64,000 bases of DNA from Candidatus Bandiella woodruffii (GTDB taxonomy: Bacteria > Pseudomonadota > Alphaproteobacteria > Rickettsiales > Midichloriaceae): assembly GCF_034359465.1 (NCBI RefSeq), contig NZ_CP110821.1, forward strand, positions 1-64,000. The letters run 5' to 3'. The first letter of the stretch is position 1; every line of letters starts with the position of its first letter. This document shows, piece after piece, positions 26,463-35,349 of the stretch. A program made the position numbers and the translations under genes. Below the pieces are notes generated by a model, which saw nothing but the letters and a program-made list of their open reading frames with translations, ran no database searches and was not told the origin of the DNA.

Positions 26463-28329
26463 ATCGAGTAGAGAGATCCATTGCTGAATCTCCCTCTCAC
26501 ACCACCGTACAAGCGATGTCGCATACGGCGGTTTCAGATTTGTGTTTAACAAAAGATGTATACATGGAAAATAGGTTGTTCCTCTCAAAATACTTTAAAT
26601 TGAGAGCCTGGTGAGCAGCATGAGATAGAGATTTTCTCCACCAACCTTTTCTAGAGCAAGCAAGTGACCAGCTAGATCGCTGAGATACACCATGAGCAGT
26701 TAGAAAAGTTTTGATCGAGAATTTTCTTTTACGCTGTTTTATCCTGTAAGAACGAAGACGCCTTCTAATCCAACCGTCCAGATGCCACAGAGGCTTTGGA
26801 AAGTCGGAACACTTAAAATAGTGAAACCAGCCTCTCGTAGCTTGATTTAACTCTCTGATTATTGTATCAAATTTAACACCTCTACTTCTTTTGGTGATAA
26901 GGCGAACCTTATCTTTGAAGAGAGATATAGATTCTCTAGCAATAATAGCAGAGCCATCTGTTAACAATGTAAATCCAAGGAATTTACGGTCTTGAACAGA
27001 GCTAGTAGCACTTTTAGTAAGATTAACTTTAAGTTTGAGCTTACTGTTAAGAAACTTCGTTATAGATGTAAGTACTCTCTGTGCAGCATTCTTAGAAGTA
27101 ACATAAATGTTACAATCATCAGCGTATCTGACGAAAGAGTGCTTACGTAAATGAAGCTCTCTATCAAGTTCATGAAGCAAGATATTGCTTAGAAGAGGGG
27201 AGAGCGGTCCACCCTGTGGGGTCCCTAGGTCTCTCTTGCTCATTAAGCCATTTTGCATCATGCCTGCGTTTAAGAACGATCTAATCAGCTTTAAGAGCTT
27301 CTTATCAGAGATAGAGCGTGCAATTAGAGACATTAAAATGTCATGATTGACGTTATCAAAGAAAGCTTCTATGTCCATATCCACCACCCATGATTTACCA
27401 GACTTTACAAATTCTTTAGCTTTGGACATAGCGCCTTGCGCAGAACGCTTAGGTCTAAATCCATAGCTATTGTCCGAAAAGTGTGGATCAAACAAAGGTG
27501 ATAAAACTTGAACTATAGCTTGCTGCACCATTCTATCAATTACTGTAGGTATGCCAAGCAAACGGGTTTTACCATTAGGCTTGGGTATTTGTACTCCTCT
27601 AACACAGGAAGGAGTATATTTACCGTTGATAACTGAAGATTGGAGCTCTTGGATAATCTCATCTAAGGACTCTTGTACTTCATTGATAGTTCTTTTATCG
27701 ATACCAGGTGCACCTTTATTGCGTTTTACTGCTTTAAAGGCACTTTTGAGATTTGCAGTTTTAACTACATCCCCAATTACATCTTTTGCAAGGTCCTGGG
27801 GTATTCTAATTGCTGAAGTTACTCTATGCGCCTCATGATCAACAGCTCCAGTACTGCCTTCACTATTTGATCCGTGGATGGTATTGCTATCTTTTGCTAC
27901 CATATAACTCCAAAATTAAAATTCCAGTACCTAACAAATCTAATTCAGGCCTTCCTCAAGAGAGGTACCGATTCTCTTAAGTACTATGCCTTCTGCTGAC
28001 TCCTTTTATCCTGTCCTCTACTATTGCTAGCAAAGTAGCTTATACTCAAGCTAGATAAAAGGCCTCCCGGGGTAAGATGCAAGACCTCCATAAGGCTGAA
28101 CTTGGTTTACCGCTATACACTTCCGCATAGAGGCGGGCTATTCCAGTTAATGCTAGGTTGCCCAGTTATAACGGCCTACTACCAAGTTTCTGTTCGTTTC
28201 AGCCTTACTTTGCCGTCAGCTTCCTTCAGCCAACTCCTCACGAAGTTAACCTTGCCTCAGCTAATGGACCGCTCTATCTCAGCCCATAAGGGACTTGAAC
28301 CCTTTGCTCTTACCTCATGCCCGGCGCAC
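26463..28329 (-). mobile_element. Group II intron, complete (copy 2)
   Basis: 1867 nt, reverse orientation, GTGCGCC at 28329 descending to CTCTACTCGAT at 26463. Sequence appears identical to copy 1. Its 5' exon (…TTTTGTGGTAT) and 3' exon do not belong to one gene. Confidence 0.92.
26497..27903 (-). CDS. ltrA: Group II intron reverse transcriptase/maturase (copy 2)
   Basis: 468 residues, the same protein as at 10743, with the YADD motif and maturase domain intact. Confidence 0.92.
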   Translation of the reverse strand: MVAKDSNTIHGSNSEGSTGAVDHEAHRVTSAIRIPQDLAKDVIGDVVKTANLKSAFKAVKRNKGAPGIDKRTINEVQESLDEIIQELQSSVINGKYTPSCVRGVQIPKPNGKTRLLGIPTVIDRMVQQAIVQVLSPLFDPHFSDNSYGFRPKRSAQGAMSKAKEFVKSGKSWVVDMDIEAFFDNVNHDILMSLIARSISDKKLLKLIRSFLNAGMMQNGLMSKRDLGTPQGGPLSPLLSNILLHELDRELHLRKHSFVRYADDCNIYVTSKNAAQRVLTSITKFLNSKLKLKVNLTKSATSSVQDRKFLGFTLLTDGSAIIARESISLFKDKVRLITKRSRGVKFDTIIRELNQATRGWFHYFKCSDFPKPLWHLDGWIRRRLRSYRIKQRKRKFSIKTFLTAHGVSQRSSWSLACSRKGWWRKSLSHAAHQALNLKYFERNNLFSMYTSFVKHKSETAVCDIACTVV

Positions 28330-28397
28330 ATACCACAAAATACATCATACAAAATTACCACTCTTGGTTTTGTCTTTTTCCTGGCGCTTTCTAGTAT

Positions 28398-28666
28398 GGG
28401 AGTGTTGCAAGATGGAATAAAGAAAGGTATAGTGGAGTGGATTACAGAATAAAGAAGAGAAAAATGTCATCAGCGCATCAAATAATAATGGTATGTTTGG
28501 ATCAATTGGTTGGTAGTGAGCATCAATATCGCAAATTTAAGGAGCTGTTTAATTTTGGGGCAGCAGAGCAAGAGCTGAAGGGAATTGAATCTCCTGCTAA
28601 TTATAAGGGATATGGTGTTTTACGTTTATTTAAATGCTTGTTGTTACAGTTTATGGAAGATTTGTC
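28398..28666 (+). mobile_element. IS5-C element, 5' fragment truncated by MITE-1
   Basis: Begins GGGAGTGTTGCAAGATGG and encodes the first 68 residues of the IS5-C transposase (MSSAHQIIMVCLDQLVGSEH ... LQFMEDLS). A MITE-1 follows at 28667 and the rest of the gene is absent. The full element is at 29946. Bases 28330-28397 hold nothing recognisable. Confidence 0.88.
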
Positions 28667-28795
28667 GGTTCTGTCGCATCTGTGAAAATTCAGTGCAAAA
28701 AGTGAAAAGTGAAAATTTCAAAGTGCGGAAAATCGGGAGTTAAAAATTCTTAATTTTTACTTTTTATTTCAAAAATTAACAGATGCGACAGAACC
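28667..28795 (+). repeat. MITE-1, copy 4
   Basis: 129 bp, identical to the other intact copies. It forms the breakpoint of the truncated IS5-C on its left. Confidence 0.92.
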
Positions 28796-28892
28796 CATCT
28801 ATTTGTAATAGAGAAGATATCACCTAACAGACACATATAAAACATGATAACATAATGAATAAGAGTAAAAAACAAATAACATAGAGAGAGAA

Positions 28893-29010
28893 AATAAATA
28901 AGGCAAAACTAGGATTGCTGGAATTGGCAAAACAGGTAGGGAATGTATTTTTGGCATGGAAGAAATGGGCTATAATAGGTACGCATTCTATAGATTTAAA
29001 GAGATATGGC
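28893..29010 (+). pseudogene. Possible IS481-like transposase N-terminal remnant
   Basis: Reads NKAKLGLLELAKQVGNV, then after a one-base shift GMEEMGYNRYAFYRFKEIWQ, a pattern like the N-terminal helix-turn-helix of IS481-type integrases (VCRVMGYSRDTFYRFKE). The frameshift and short length show it is dead. The rest of 28796-29060 has no recognisable gene. Confidence 0.4.
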
Positions 29011-29060
29011 AAGAATAGAGAAAGAGAAAAGAGAAGTGAAACGATGTTGGCAAAGTTTCT

Positions 29061-29609
29061 ATGAAAAAAGCAACAAAGAATAAAAAAAAGGAATTGATGA
29101 AGAAGCGAGCTTTAATTGCGTTTTTAGGTGTTATGCTGGTCTTTTTTTATGAATATTATGGCAAGGATATAGGTTGTAAAGAAATAAAAGGTGTGGGAGT
29201 TAGAGTTGTTGATGGCGACACAATAGTATTGAATAATGAAAAGATTAGGCTAAAAGGAATTGATGCACCTGAATCAAAGCAGTGGTGCTGGTATATTGGA
29301 GATCATAAAGAAAAGATATCATATAAATGCGGAGTTGAATCAGCGAAATATCTAAGCAAGCTTATTGAGGGGGGAGAGAGGATAGAATGCACAAATGAAG
29401 GTAAAGATTTATATGGGAGAACGCTATCTTACTGTTATGTAGGTATAACAAATATAAATAGGGATATGGTTTATAAAGGCTGGGCAGTTGGATATGGCGA
29501 GTTTAAAGTAGAGGAATTGATAGCGATGTATAATAAAGCTGGGATTTGGAGAGGTGATTTTGAAATGCCATCTGAGTGGAGAAAAAAAAGAAAAAAGAGG
29601 AGGCGATAA
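29061..29609 (+). CDS. Membrane-anchored or secreted thermonuclease (SNase family)
   Basis: 182 residues. The lysine-rich start and the segment ALIAFLGVMLVFFYEYYG form a signal anchor, so the nuclease domain should lie outside the cytoplasm. The staphylococcal nuclease motifs are present: VVDGDTIVLNNEKIRLKGID with APE, and KDLYGRTLSYCYV with the catalytic arginine. The end is a basic tail (KKRKKRRR). SNases cut RNA and DNA with calcium. It is flanked by IS debris, with no operon partner. 29610-29778 holds no gene. Confidence 0.88.
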   Translation: MKKATKNKKKELMKKRALIAFLGVMLVFFYEYYGKDIGCKEIKGVGVRVVDGDTIVLNNEKIRLKGIDAPESKQWCWYIGDHKEKISYKCGVESAKYLSKLIEGGERIECTNEGKDLYGRTLSYCYVGITNINRDMVYKGWAVGYGEFKVEELIAMYNKAGIWRGDFEMPSEWRKKRKKRRR

Positions 29610-29778
29610 TAAGCATAGGGGAGAGGTATAGTTGGTAGGGTATAGAGTTGGTATGGGAGTGGGGTCGTTTAAGGATTGGCTGAGTATATTTAGTTTAAAG
29701 GTGTAGAGTTAGCTAGTGGTTGAGTTTTGGGTATATTTGTCAACGAGAGCCAAAGCGTATCCCGTTAGTAAAATTTTG

Positions 29779-29945
29779 GCATTGCTAAACAAATATAGTG
29801 TCAAAGAAGGAATGGATATACACAGATAATTCAGCCATATCAGCAGCTTTGGAATAAGCCTTGGTTTTTCGATTGTATCTCTTGATAAAGTCTCTGAGAG
29901 ATCTATTTTTGGGCCTCAATATTATAGGTGTGCTTTTTACTTTGT
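29779..29945 (-). mobile_element. IS1-B element, 3'-end fragment
   Basis: Terminal GCATTGCTAAACAAATATAG followed by the last codons of an InsB-like protein on the minus strand (NRSLRDFIKRYNRKTKAYSK, AADMAELSVYIHSFF). It is truncated at 29945 by the IS5-C element. Confidence 0.72.
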
Positions 29946-31145
29946 GGGAGTGTTGCAAGATGGAATAAAGAAAGGTATAGTGGAGTGGATTACAGAATAA
30001 AGAAGAGAAAAATGTCATCAGCGCATCAAATAATAATGGTATGTTTGGATCAATTGGTTGGTAGTGAGCATCAATATCGCAAATTTAAGGAGCTGTTTAA
30101 TTTTGGGGCAGCAGAGCAAGAGCTGAAGGGAATTGAATCTCCTGCTAATTATAAGGGATATGGTGTTTTACGTTTATTTAAATGCTTGTTGTTACAGTTT
30201 ATGGAAGATTTGTCAGATCGTGAACTAGAAAGATATTTGAGTGACAGTGTTGCAGCCAAGTGGTTTTGTGATTTTGATTTAACCGAAGCCACACCTGATT
30301 ATAGCGTTTTTAGTAGAATCCGCTCAAAGATAGGAACAAATTTGTTATCAAAAATCTTTGCCATTTTTAGAGATCAACTAAAATCTCAAGGATATATGAG
30401 CGAGGTATTTACTTTTGTTGATGCAAGTCACTTGATCTCCAAAGCTAATTTATGGGAAGAGCGGGATGAAGCCAGAAAACAAAAATATGAAAAACTTAAC
30501 AACGAAGTCTTGCCTAAAGTCGCACATGATAAACAAGCCAAAATAGGGTGCAAGGGTGGTAGTAAATTTTGGTATGGCTATAAGAAAAACATGTAAGCGT
30601 AGATATTCAATCCGGAATGATCAACAAGGTTGCTATAACGCCTGCTAATGTTACCGATGCAAAGGGAGTTGCGCATGTTTTACCAAATAGTGGAGCAGTT
30701 TATGCTGACAAAGGGTATTGTGTTGCACCAGCAAAGAATGCAGCTAAAAGCAGAGGTATTCATTTTTGCGCCATCAAGAAAAACAATATGAAGCAAAAGA
30801 ATTTTGACCTTGATCGATACTATACTTCCATAAGGGCTCCGTTTGAGAGGGTGTTTTCTCAAGATAATAAACGATTGCGATACATAGGAATTGCCAAAAA
30901 TCAGTTTGCTGAATTTATGAATGCTATCTGCTTTAATTTAAAACGTTTAACGGTTCTTACTGCCTAAGCTCATAAAATCACGCTTCGCAGAATCAATAAA
31001 AAGCTAAAAATTACCATATCCCACCTCAAAGAAATCTTTTGAATTCTTGGGGAAACCAGTTTTTTGTTAATTTTTTTAGACCATGGTCCAAACTTCCTTA
31101 AATCAAACCATCACATTTATCCTTATTTTATCTTTCAACGCTCCC
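29946..31145 (+). mobile_element. IS5-C element, complete
   Basis: 1200 bp between GGGAGTGTTGCAAGAT and ATCTTTCAACGCTCCC, which are imperfect inverted repeats. No convincing target duplication is seen. A 5' fragment lies at 28398 and a 3' fragment at 46077. Confidence 0.85.
30012..30967 (+). CDS. IS5-family transposase (IS5-C), two frames
   Basis: The first frame (30012-30596) runs from MSSAHQIIMV through the first catalytic aspartate (FTFVDASHLISKANLW) to KFWYGYKKN. The second, -1, frame continues KKHVSVDIQSGMINKVAITP, YADKGYCVAP (second Asp) and RAPFERVFSQDNKRLRYIGI (Glu) to 30967. The joint GAAAAAC (30585-30591) is a plausible slip site, so this may be programmed frameshifting rather than a mutation. 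Confidence 0.8.
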
Positions 31146-31243
31146 TGTTTACATTCTATTTTCTCCATTTTTCCCTTTCTTTTTTCCTTCCCTCTCCTTA
31201 TATCACATTCTTTTCTTCTTTCCTATCCCTTTTAAAACACTCC
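31146..31243 (-). mobile_element. IS1-C left-end fragment
   Basis: Matches the start of the IS1-C elements at 39088 and 44515 (… TTTTAAAACACTCCC). It is followed at 31257 by about 20 bases of an IS6-B/MITE-1 end (GGTTCTGTCGCATCT). Nothing else is recognised up to 31375. Confidence 0.7.
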
Positions 31244-31375
31244 CAAGTTAAAATGGTTCTGTCGCATCTACAATTGAAGATTAGTTTTGATAATTTTCTA
31301 GCATCGCTCTTGCTTAATTTTAGCTACTCATTTTTGTTTCTACACTGCAACATTTTTCTTATTATAGGAGCTATT

Positions 31376-33091
31376 TTAGGTGAGGTTTAATGTTAATATA
31401 TTTTTTGCAAAATATACCTTTAGTATATTCGCTTCTTCTTGTGTCATTGTTTCATGGGTAAAGTTTTTTCTTTCTGTTATTTTCGCAAGTTCCTCATTTG
31501 TTTGCTTATCTAGCCATGCGAAATAATCTTTTATTGATCCTGTTTTTTGCAACATCTCTGTTATCCTTTTTACTTCATTTTGCTTCTGTTCTTTCTTCTT
31601 CTCTAAATATTGCTCTAATGCTTTTTCTTTTGGGTCTTGGTATTCTGTCATTACCTCTTTCGAATAGTGCAGTTTAAATATTTTTTCATCATAGTAACTA
31701 TAAATGTTATTGTGTTTTCTTGAGTGCTCTTCTCTTATTTCTTTTTTTTGCTCATTGCTGAGGTTCTGATGCCATTTATAGAATGATTCTCTCTCTAGAC
31801 TATCTATTAGCTCACATTCTTGATCTGCTAGCTTTCGTTTTGCTTGTTTCTTTTGTTGAATCAGTTCTTCTATTGCTATTTCTTTGGTGCTTTTATAGGT
31901 TGATTCTGTCCATGGCATTCCTTTCCTTAAGCTTCCATAAAATACTTTTAAGGGGTCTGTGTATTTTTTGTAATTATCTGGGTTATGTTTTATTCCATAT
32001 GCGAAATGCCTTATTGATTCATCTATTGTTTCTGGGTCTAGTGCGTTTAGTTTGTATAATGCGATTAGATGATGTGGTTTAAAGTGTAGGTCTTCTATTA
32101 AGTGATAGTTTATGTTTTGCCATTCTTCTGGTAATTGCTCATACGTTAGTTTTGCGTTTTTAGATTCTCGGTCTTCATTAGATGGAGTTATACTTTTTGA
32201 TTGCTGTGTGCTTGCGTTATTTAAGTGAGAATAATTATTTTTTTTAGAATTATCATAAACATCTTTGTTATGTATTAAAGCTTGATTTGAAAAATTTGTC
32301 GAATGATGTACATTTTTACTCCTAGATTTTAAAAGAGAATTTTCACTCTCTTCTATAGTAATATTATTTATATTATTATTACTATTATTATAACGTCTAT
32401 ATTTATAAAATTTATATAAACTTTTACAAAGTTCAAAACTAGTATAACCATTATAACCACTAAGAAAAGAAGAGGTTTTAATCAAACCTCTTTTCTTTAA
32501 TCTTTTTATAGATTGTTGAATAGAATTTAAGCTATGACAGGTATTATCAGCCACATCTCTCATGTTAAGATTAATAGTGATAGGGGGGTTTTTAGATTTT
32601 AAGTTAGAAATTAAATAAATTATTACAGATAAAGAAACCCCCCTAATTTTATCAATACTATAAGTGTTTGTACCTGATTCTGTACCTGACTCTTTAGTGT
32701 TTGTACCTGATTCTGTACCTGACTCTTTAGTGTTTGTACCTGATTCTGTACCTGACTCTTTAGTGTTTGTACCTGATTCTGTACCTGACTCTTTAGTGTT
32801 TGTACCTGATTCTGTACCTGACTCTTTAGTGTTTGTACCTGATTCTGTACCTGACTCTTTAGTGTTTGTACCTGATTCTGTACCTGACTCTTTAGTGTTT
32901 GTACCTGATTCTGTACCTGACTCTTTAGTGTTTGTACCTGATTCTGTACCTGACTCTTTAGTGTTTGTACCTGATTCTGTACCTGACTCTTTAGTGTCAT
33001 ATTTTAGTTTATCTAATAAATTTTTATCCCATGCCCTCAGAGTGGTTTTTTTAAAATTTTTTCTTGGGGCGTAAGATTGGATATTAGGCAT
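31376..33091 (-). CDS. Putative plasmid-type replication/partition-associated protein with tandem repeats
   Basis: 571 residues. Residues 33-142 are ten perfect copies of TKESGTESGTN. Residues ~150-210 look like a winged helix (INLNMRDVADNTCHSLNSIQ, KRLKKRGLIKTSSF), suggesting DNA binding. The C-terminal 200 residues are charged and helical (EIAIEELIQQKKQAKRKLAD, KEKALEQYLEKKKEQKQNEV). Its start overlaps the parA stop by 8 bases (ATGCCTAA), so it is translated with ParA. The position directly after parA suggests a replication initiator or partition partner of a plasmid. That role is inferred; no family is firmly recognised. Confidence 0.6.
   Translation of the reverse strand: MPNIQSYAPRKNFKKTTLRAWDKNLLDKLKYDTKESGTESGTNTKESGTESGTNTKESGTESGTNTKESGTESGTNTKESGTESGTNTKESGTESGTNTKESGTESGTNTKESGTESGTNTKESGTESGTNTKESGTESGTNTYSIDKIRGVSLSVIIYLISNLKSKNPPITINLNMRDVADNTCHSLNSIQQSIKRLKKRGLIKTSSFLSGYNGYTSFELCKSLYKFYKYRRYNNSNNNINNITIEESENSLLKSRSKNVHHSTNFSNQALIHNKDVYDNSKKNNYSHLNNASTQQSKSITPSNEDRESKNAKLTYEQLPEEWQNINYHLIEDLHFKPHHLIALYKLNALDPETIDESIRHFAYGIKHNPDNYKKYTDPLKVFYGSLRKGMPWTESTYKSTKEIAIEELIQQKKQAKRKLADQECELIDSLERESFYKWHQNLSNEQKKEIREEHSRKHNNIYSYYDEKIFKLHYSKEVMTEYQDPKEKALEQYLEKKKEQKQNEVKRITEMLQKTGSIKDYFAWLDKQTNEELAKITERKNFTHETMTQEEANILKVYFAKNILTLNLT
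32664..32993. repeat. Tandem array, 10 x 33 bp
   Basis: Ten uninterrupted copies of a 33-bp unit (including GTACCTGATTCTGTACCTGA) with no visible sequence differences. As 33 is a multiple of three, changes in copy number keep the host gene in frame. The units abut directly, so it is not a CRISPR array. Confidence 0.95.
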
Positions 33092-34037
33092 CTATAACTC
33101 CTTGAGTGATTTTACTAGAGTTTATAATTTCTATAGCTAATAAATTTACATCTTCTTTTGCAGTAGACGGCTTTGTATTATCAAATATACTTAAGTTATT
33201 AGCTATTGCATTTGGGAAATCTTGGCTTGTTCTAATAAAAGTATTAAAGATTTTGTTTTTATATTCTACCTTTGATAAAAGGTGGCTTAAAGTTTCGTGG
33301 GACAAAGAAGTTCTAGCATCAAATTTATTTAAAAGTATTTTTGTATCAATAAATTTTTCATATACCTTGAAAACGTTTGTATGTAACTCATTTAAAGTAA
33401 TCTCTAAGCCTGATAAAGAAAATTTTTCAGGGTCTAATGGGATAATTATGCAATCAGAAGCCAAGGCGGCAGAAGATGAAGTTGCATTTAAAGAGGGAGG
33501 ACAATCTATAAATACAAAATCATAAGAATGTTTCAAATTGTCTACAACTCTTTTTATTACTCTATCTACAGGTAAGTTATTTATAGAGAACATATTGTCT
33601 AGTACAGCATTGTCTATCCTGCTTGGTACAATGTCTAGTCCAGGAATAACATGAGAGATACATTGATTTATTTCATATTTATTTCTTAATATATCTATTA
33701 AAATAGGTTTATTTTCTGAGTTAATGCCACAGGCTTGTGTAAAATTAGCTTGTTGGTCTAAGTCTATCACTAATATTTTAGCTCCAAAAAGAGATAACCT
33801 AATAGCAGTTGCGAAAGATAGATTAGTTTTTCCAACTCCACCTTTTAGGTTCAGCCAACTCCAGCAGGTAGGCTTAAAAGTTAAATTAAATATTTTTTTT
33901 GCGCTTTCATGATTAAAAAAAACTTTATTTTTATTTTTTGAAAAAAATAAATTTTTAGATTTTAATTGTTTGTGTATAGCTGGAAGCGAAATATTAAGGA
34001 AATCAGCGGCTTCAGTAGCCAACATTTTAGGATTCAT
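33084..34037 (-). CDS. parA: ParA-family partition ATPase
   Basis: 317 residues. An N-terminal helix-turn-helix-like part (AADFLNISLPAIHKQLKSKN) precedes the deviant Walker A KGGVGKT (65-71), then IDLDQQANFT (Walker A') and FVFIDCPPSL with Asp178 (Walker B). The N-terminal DNA-binding extension is typical of plasmid-type ParA proteins that repress their own operon. The upstream 34038-34178 is extremely AT-rich with short inverted segments such as CTTAATAATATTAAAG, a plausible operator or centromere. It is translationally coupled to the repeat-bearing gene downstream. Confidence 0.93.
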   Translation of the reverse strand: MNPKMLATEAADFLNISLPAIHKQLKSKNLFFSKNKNKVFFNHESAKKIFNLTFKPTCWSWLNLKGGVGKTNLSFATAIRLSLFGAKILVIDLDQQANFTQACGINSENKPILIDILRNKYEINQCISHVIPGLDIVPSRIDNAVLDNMFSINNLPVDRVIKRVVDNLKHSYDFVFIDCPPSLNATSSSAALASDCIIIPLDPEKFSLSGLEITLNELHTNVFKVYEKFIDTKILLNKFDARTSLSHETLSHLLSKVEYKNKIFNTFIRTSQDFPNAIANNLSIFDNTKPSTAKEDVNLLAIEIINSSKITQGVIDA

Positions 34038-34178
34038 TGGTTAATATATTCTTAATAATATTAAAGCAAATATAAACCATATATTTTTAAAATTCAAATA
34101 TTCAGTATTATTAAAGTTATAATATATTAAGTATTTATAAGTATAACTATGTTGATAATATTTTACATTCTTATTTAG

Positions 34179-34448
34179 ATAATGTCGTCATGAGATTTTA
34201 AGCCAAAGAGATAAGCATCTAATCTGAATTGCGGCAAGGAAAGAAGCTGAATTTTTAGCATATCTGGTTGCAATTCCCCTCCATCTTTTAAGATGAAGAA
34301 AGGTGTTTTCTACAATATGCCTTATTTTGTATAAATCTTTATCGTATTTTCTCTGGGTGATTCTGTTCTTTTTAGGAGGAATAACAACTCTCATGCCCAA
34401 TTCTTGGGCATGGTCAATTATGTAATTAGCATCGTACCCTCTGTCGGC
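34179..34448 (-). mobile_element. IS427-like right part, truncated by MITE-1
   Basis: Encodes the C-terminal half of the transposase (YDANYIIDHAQELGMRVVIP, RHIVENTFLHLKRWRG) up to CTGTCGG, where MITE-1 starts at 34449. Confidence 0.88.
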
Positions 34449-34577
34449 GGTTCTGTCGCATCTGTGAAAATTCAGTGCAAAAAGTGAAAAGTGAAAATTT
34501 CAAAGTGCGGAAAATCGGGAGTTAAAAATTCTTAATTTTTACTTTTTATTTCAAAAATTAACAGATGCGACAGAACC
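34449..34577 (+). repeat. MITE-1, copy 5
   Basis: 129 bp, identical to the other intact copies; it truncates genes on both sides. Confidence 0.92.
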
Positions 34578-34578
34578 C

Positions 34579-34854
34579 GAATTTGTAGTAGGTAAAAAAA
34601 TAAATATATCTAGCAAGATATTAGAGCAAATGAAGCCTTATATAGGTCTTCGATATATGAATATAAAAGGACATAATAAAAAAAATAATAATATCCAAAT
34701 AACTAGTATAGAAAACAGTAAATTACAAAAAATAATCGGCATAGATGTTATCCCAGTAAGAATGAGAGATAATGATATAGTTATCAAATTTATTTATTGG
34801 CATAATGACAATAAAAAAAATGGTTGTTCTTTAGAGATAGGCCTAAAATTATAA
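34579..34854 (+). pseudogene. C-terminal fragment of an unknown, possibly barrel-type protein
   Basis: The frame is open from the MITE-1 edge (EFVVGKKINISSKILEQMKP) to a TAA at 34854 and ends NGCSLEIGLKL. Strand-like pattern (YIGLRYMNIKG, DIVIKFIYWHN) suggests an outer-membrane barrel end. The N-terminal part is missing because of the MITE. No family recognised. Confidence 0.45.
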
Positions 34855-34892
34855 ATAGACTGCTTGCATAAAACGTCTTTGTCGCATCTATT

Positions 34893-35021
34893 GGTTCTGT
34901 CGCATCTGTGAAAATTCAGTGCAAAAAGTGAAAAGTGAAAATTTCAAAGTGCGGAAAATCGGGAGTTAAAAATTCTTAATTTTTACTTTTTATTTCAAAA
35001 ATTAACAGATGCGACAGAACC
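34893..35021 (+). repeat. MITE-1, copy 6
   Basis: 129 bp, identical to the other intact copies. Together with copy 5 it brackets a 315-bp segment. Confidence 0.92.
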
Positions 35022-35160
35022 CACCAAACGACTCTATCATATTAAGAACGGCAGATTGCCCATTTACTCTTAGTAAAAAATATCCGCCGGTTGCAAAAGT
35101 AAAATCCATATAGGCTAGATCGCGTTTGTCATTCATCCATGTACGTACATTTGGGGTCAT
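35022..35160 (-). pseudogene. N-terminal fragment of an unknown protein, cut by MITE-1
   Basis: ATG at 35160 starts MTPNVRTWMNDKRDLAYMDF, TFATGGYFLLRVNGQSAVLN, MIESFGG and runs into the MITE at 35021. Base composition is less AT-rich than its surroundings, suggesting a genuine gene. Only 46 codons remain; family unknown. Confidence 0.4.
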
Positions 35161-35203
35161 ATATAACATATTAAAATAATAATTACTTAAGTAGAATTAT
35201 ACC

Positions 35204-35253
35204 ATGAATTTATTGGAATTGCTAAATGAATATAGAGAAGATGAGAAAAAAAG
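35204..35253 (+). pseudogene. First codons of a divergent gene, cut by a MITE-1 relative
   Basis: ATG at 35204 starts MNLLELLNEYREDEKK and ends at the partial MITE-1 at 35254. It diverges from the fragment at 35160, so 35161-35203 may have been a divergent promoter. Confidence 0.3.
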
Positions 35254-35349
35254 GGTTCTGTCGCATCTGCGAAAATTCAGTGCAAAAAGTGAAAAGTGAA
35301 AATTTCAAAGTGTGGGAAACCGGGGGTTGGAAATTTTTAATTCTTAATT
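35254..35349 (+). repeat. MITE-1, diverged and truncated copy
   Basis: Left 96 bases of the element with several substitutions (e.g. GCGAAAATTC, GTGTGGGAAACCGGGGG), cut at 35350 by an IS1-A end. It is older than the six identical copies. Confidence 0.85.

Noticed and set aside
32664-32993. Regular 33-bp repeats as a possible CRISPR array
   Set aside because: Units are contiguous with no spacers, are in frame with a long gene, and no cas gene is nearby.
32664-33074. Plus-strand frame encoding FVPDSVPDSLV repeats
   Set aside because: It is the antisense reading of the 33-bp array, open only because the unit is a multiple of three without stops; the minus-strand gene has normal domains on both sides and is coupled to parA.
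35022-35160. VirB4-like type IV secretion fragment
   Set aside because: Only a loose resemblance of FLLRVNGQSAVLN to VirB4 C-termini; too short to support.
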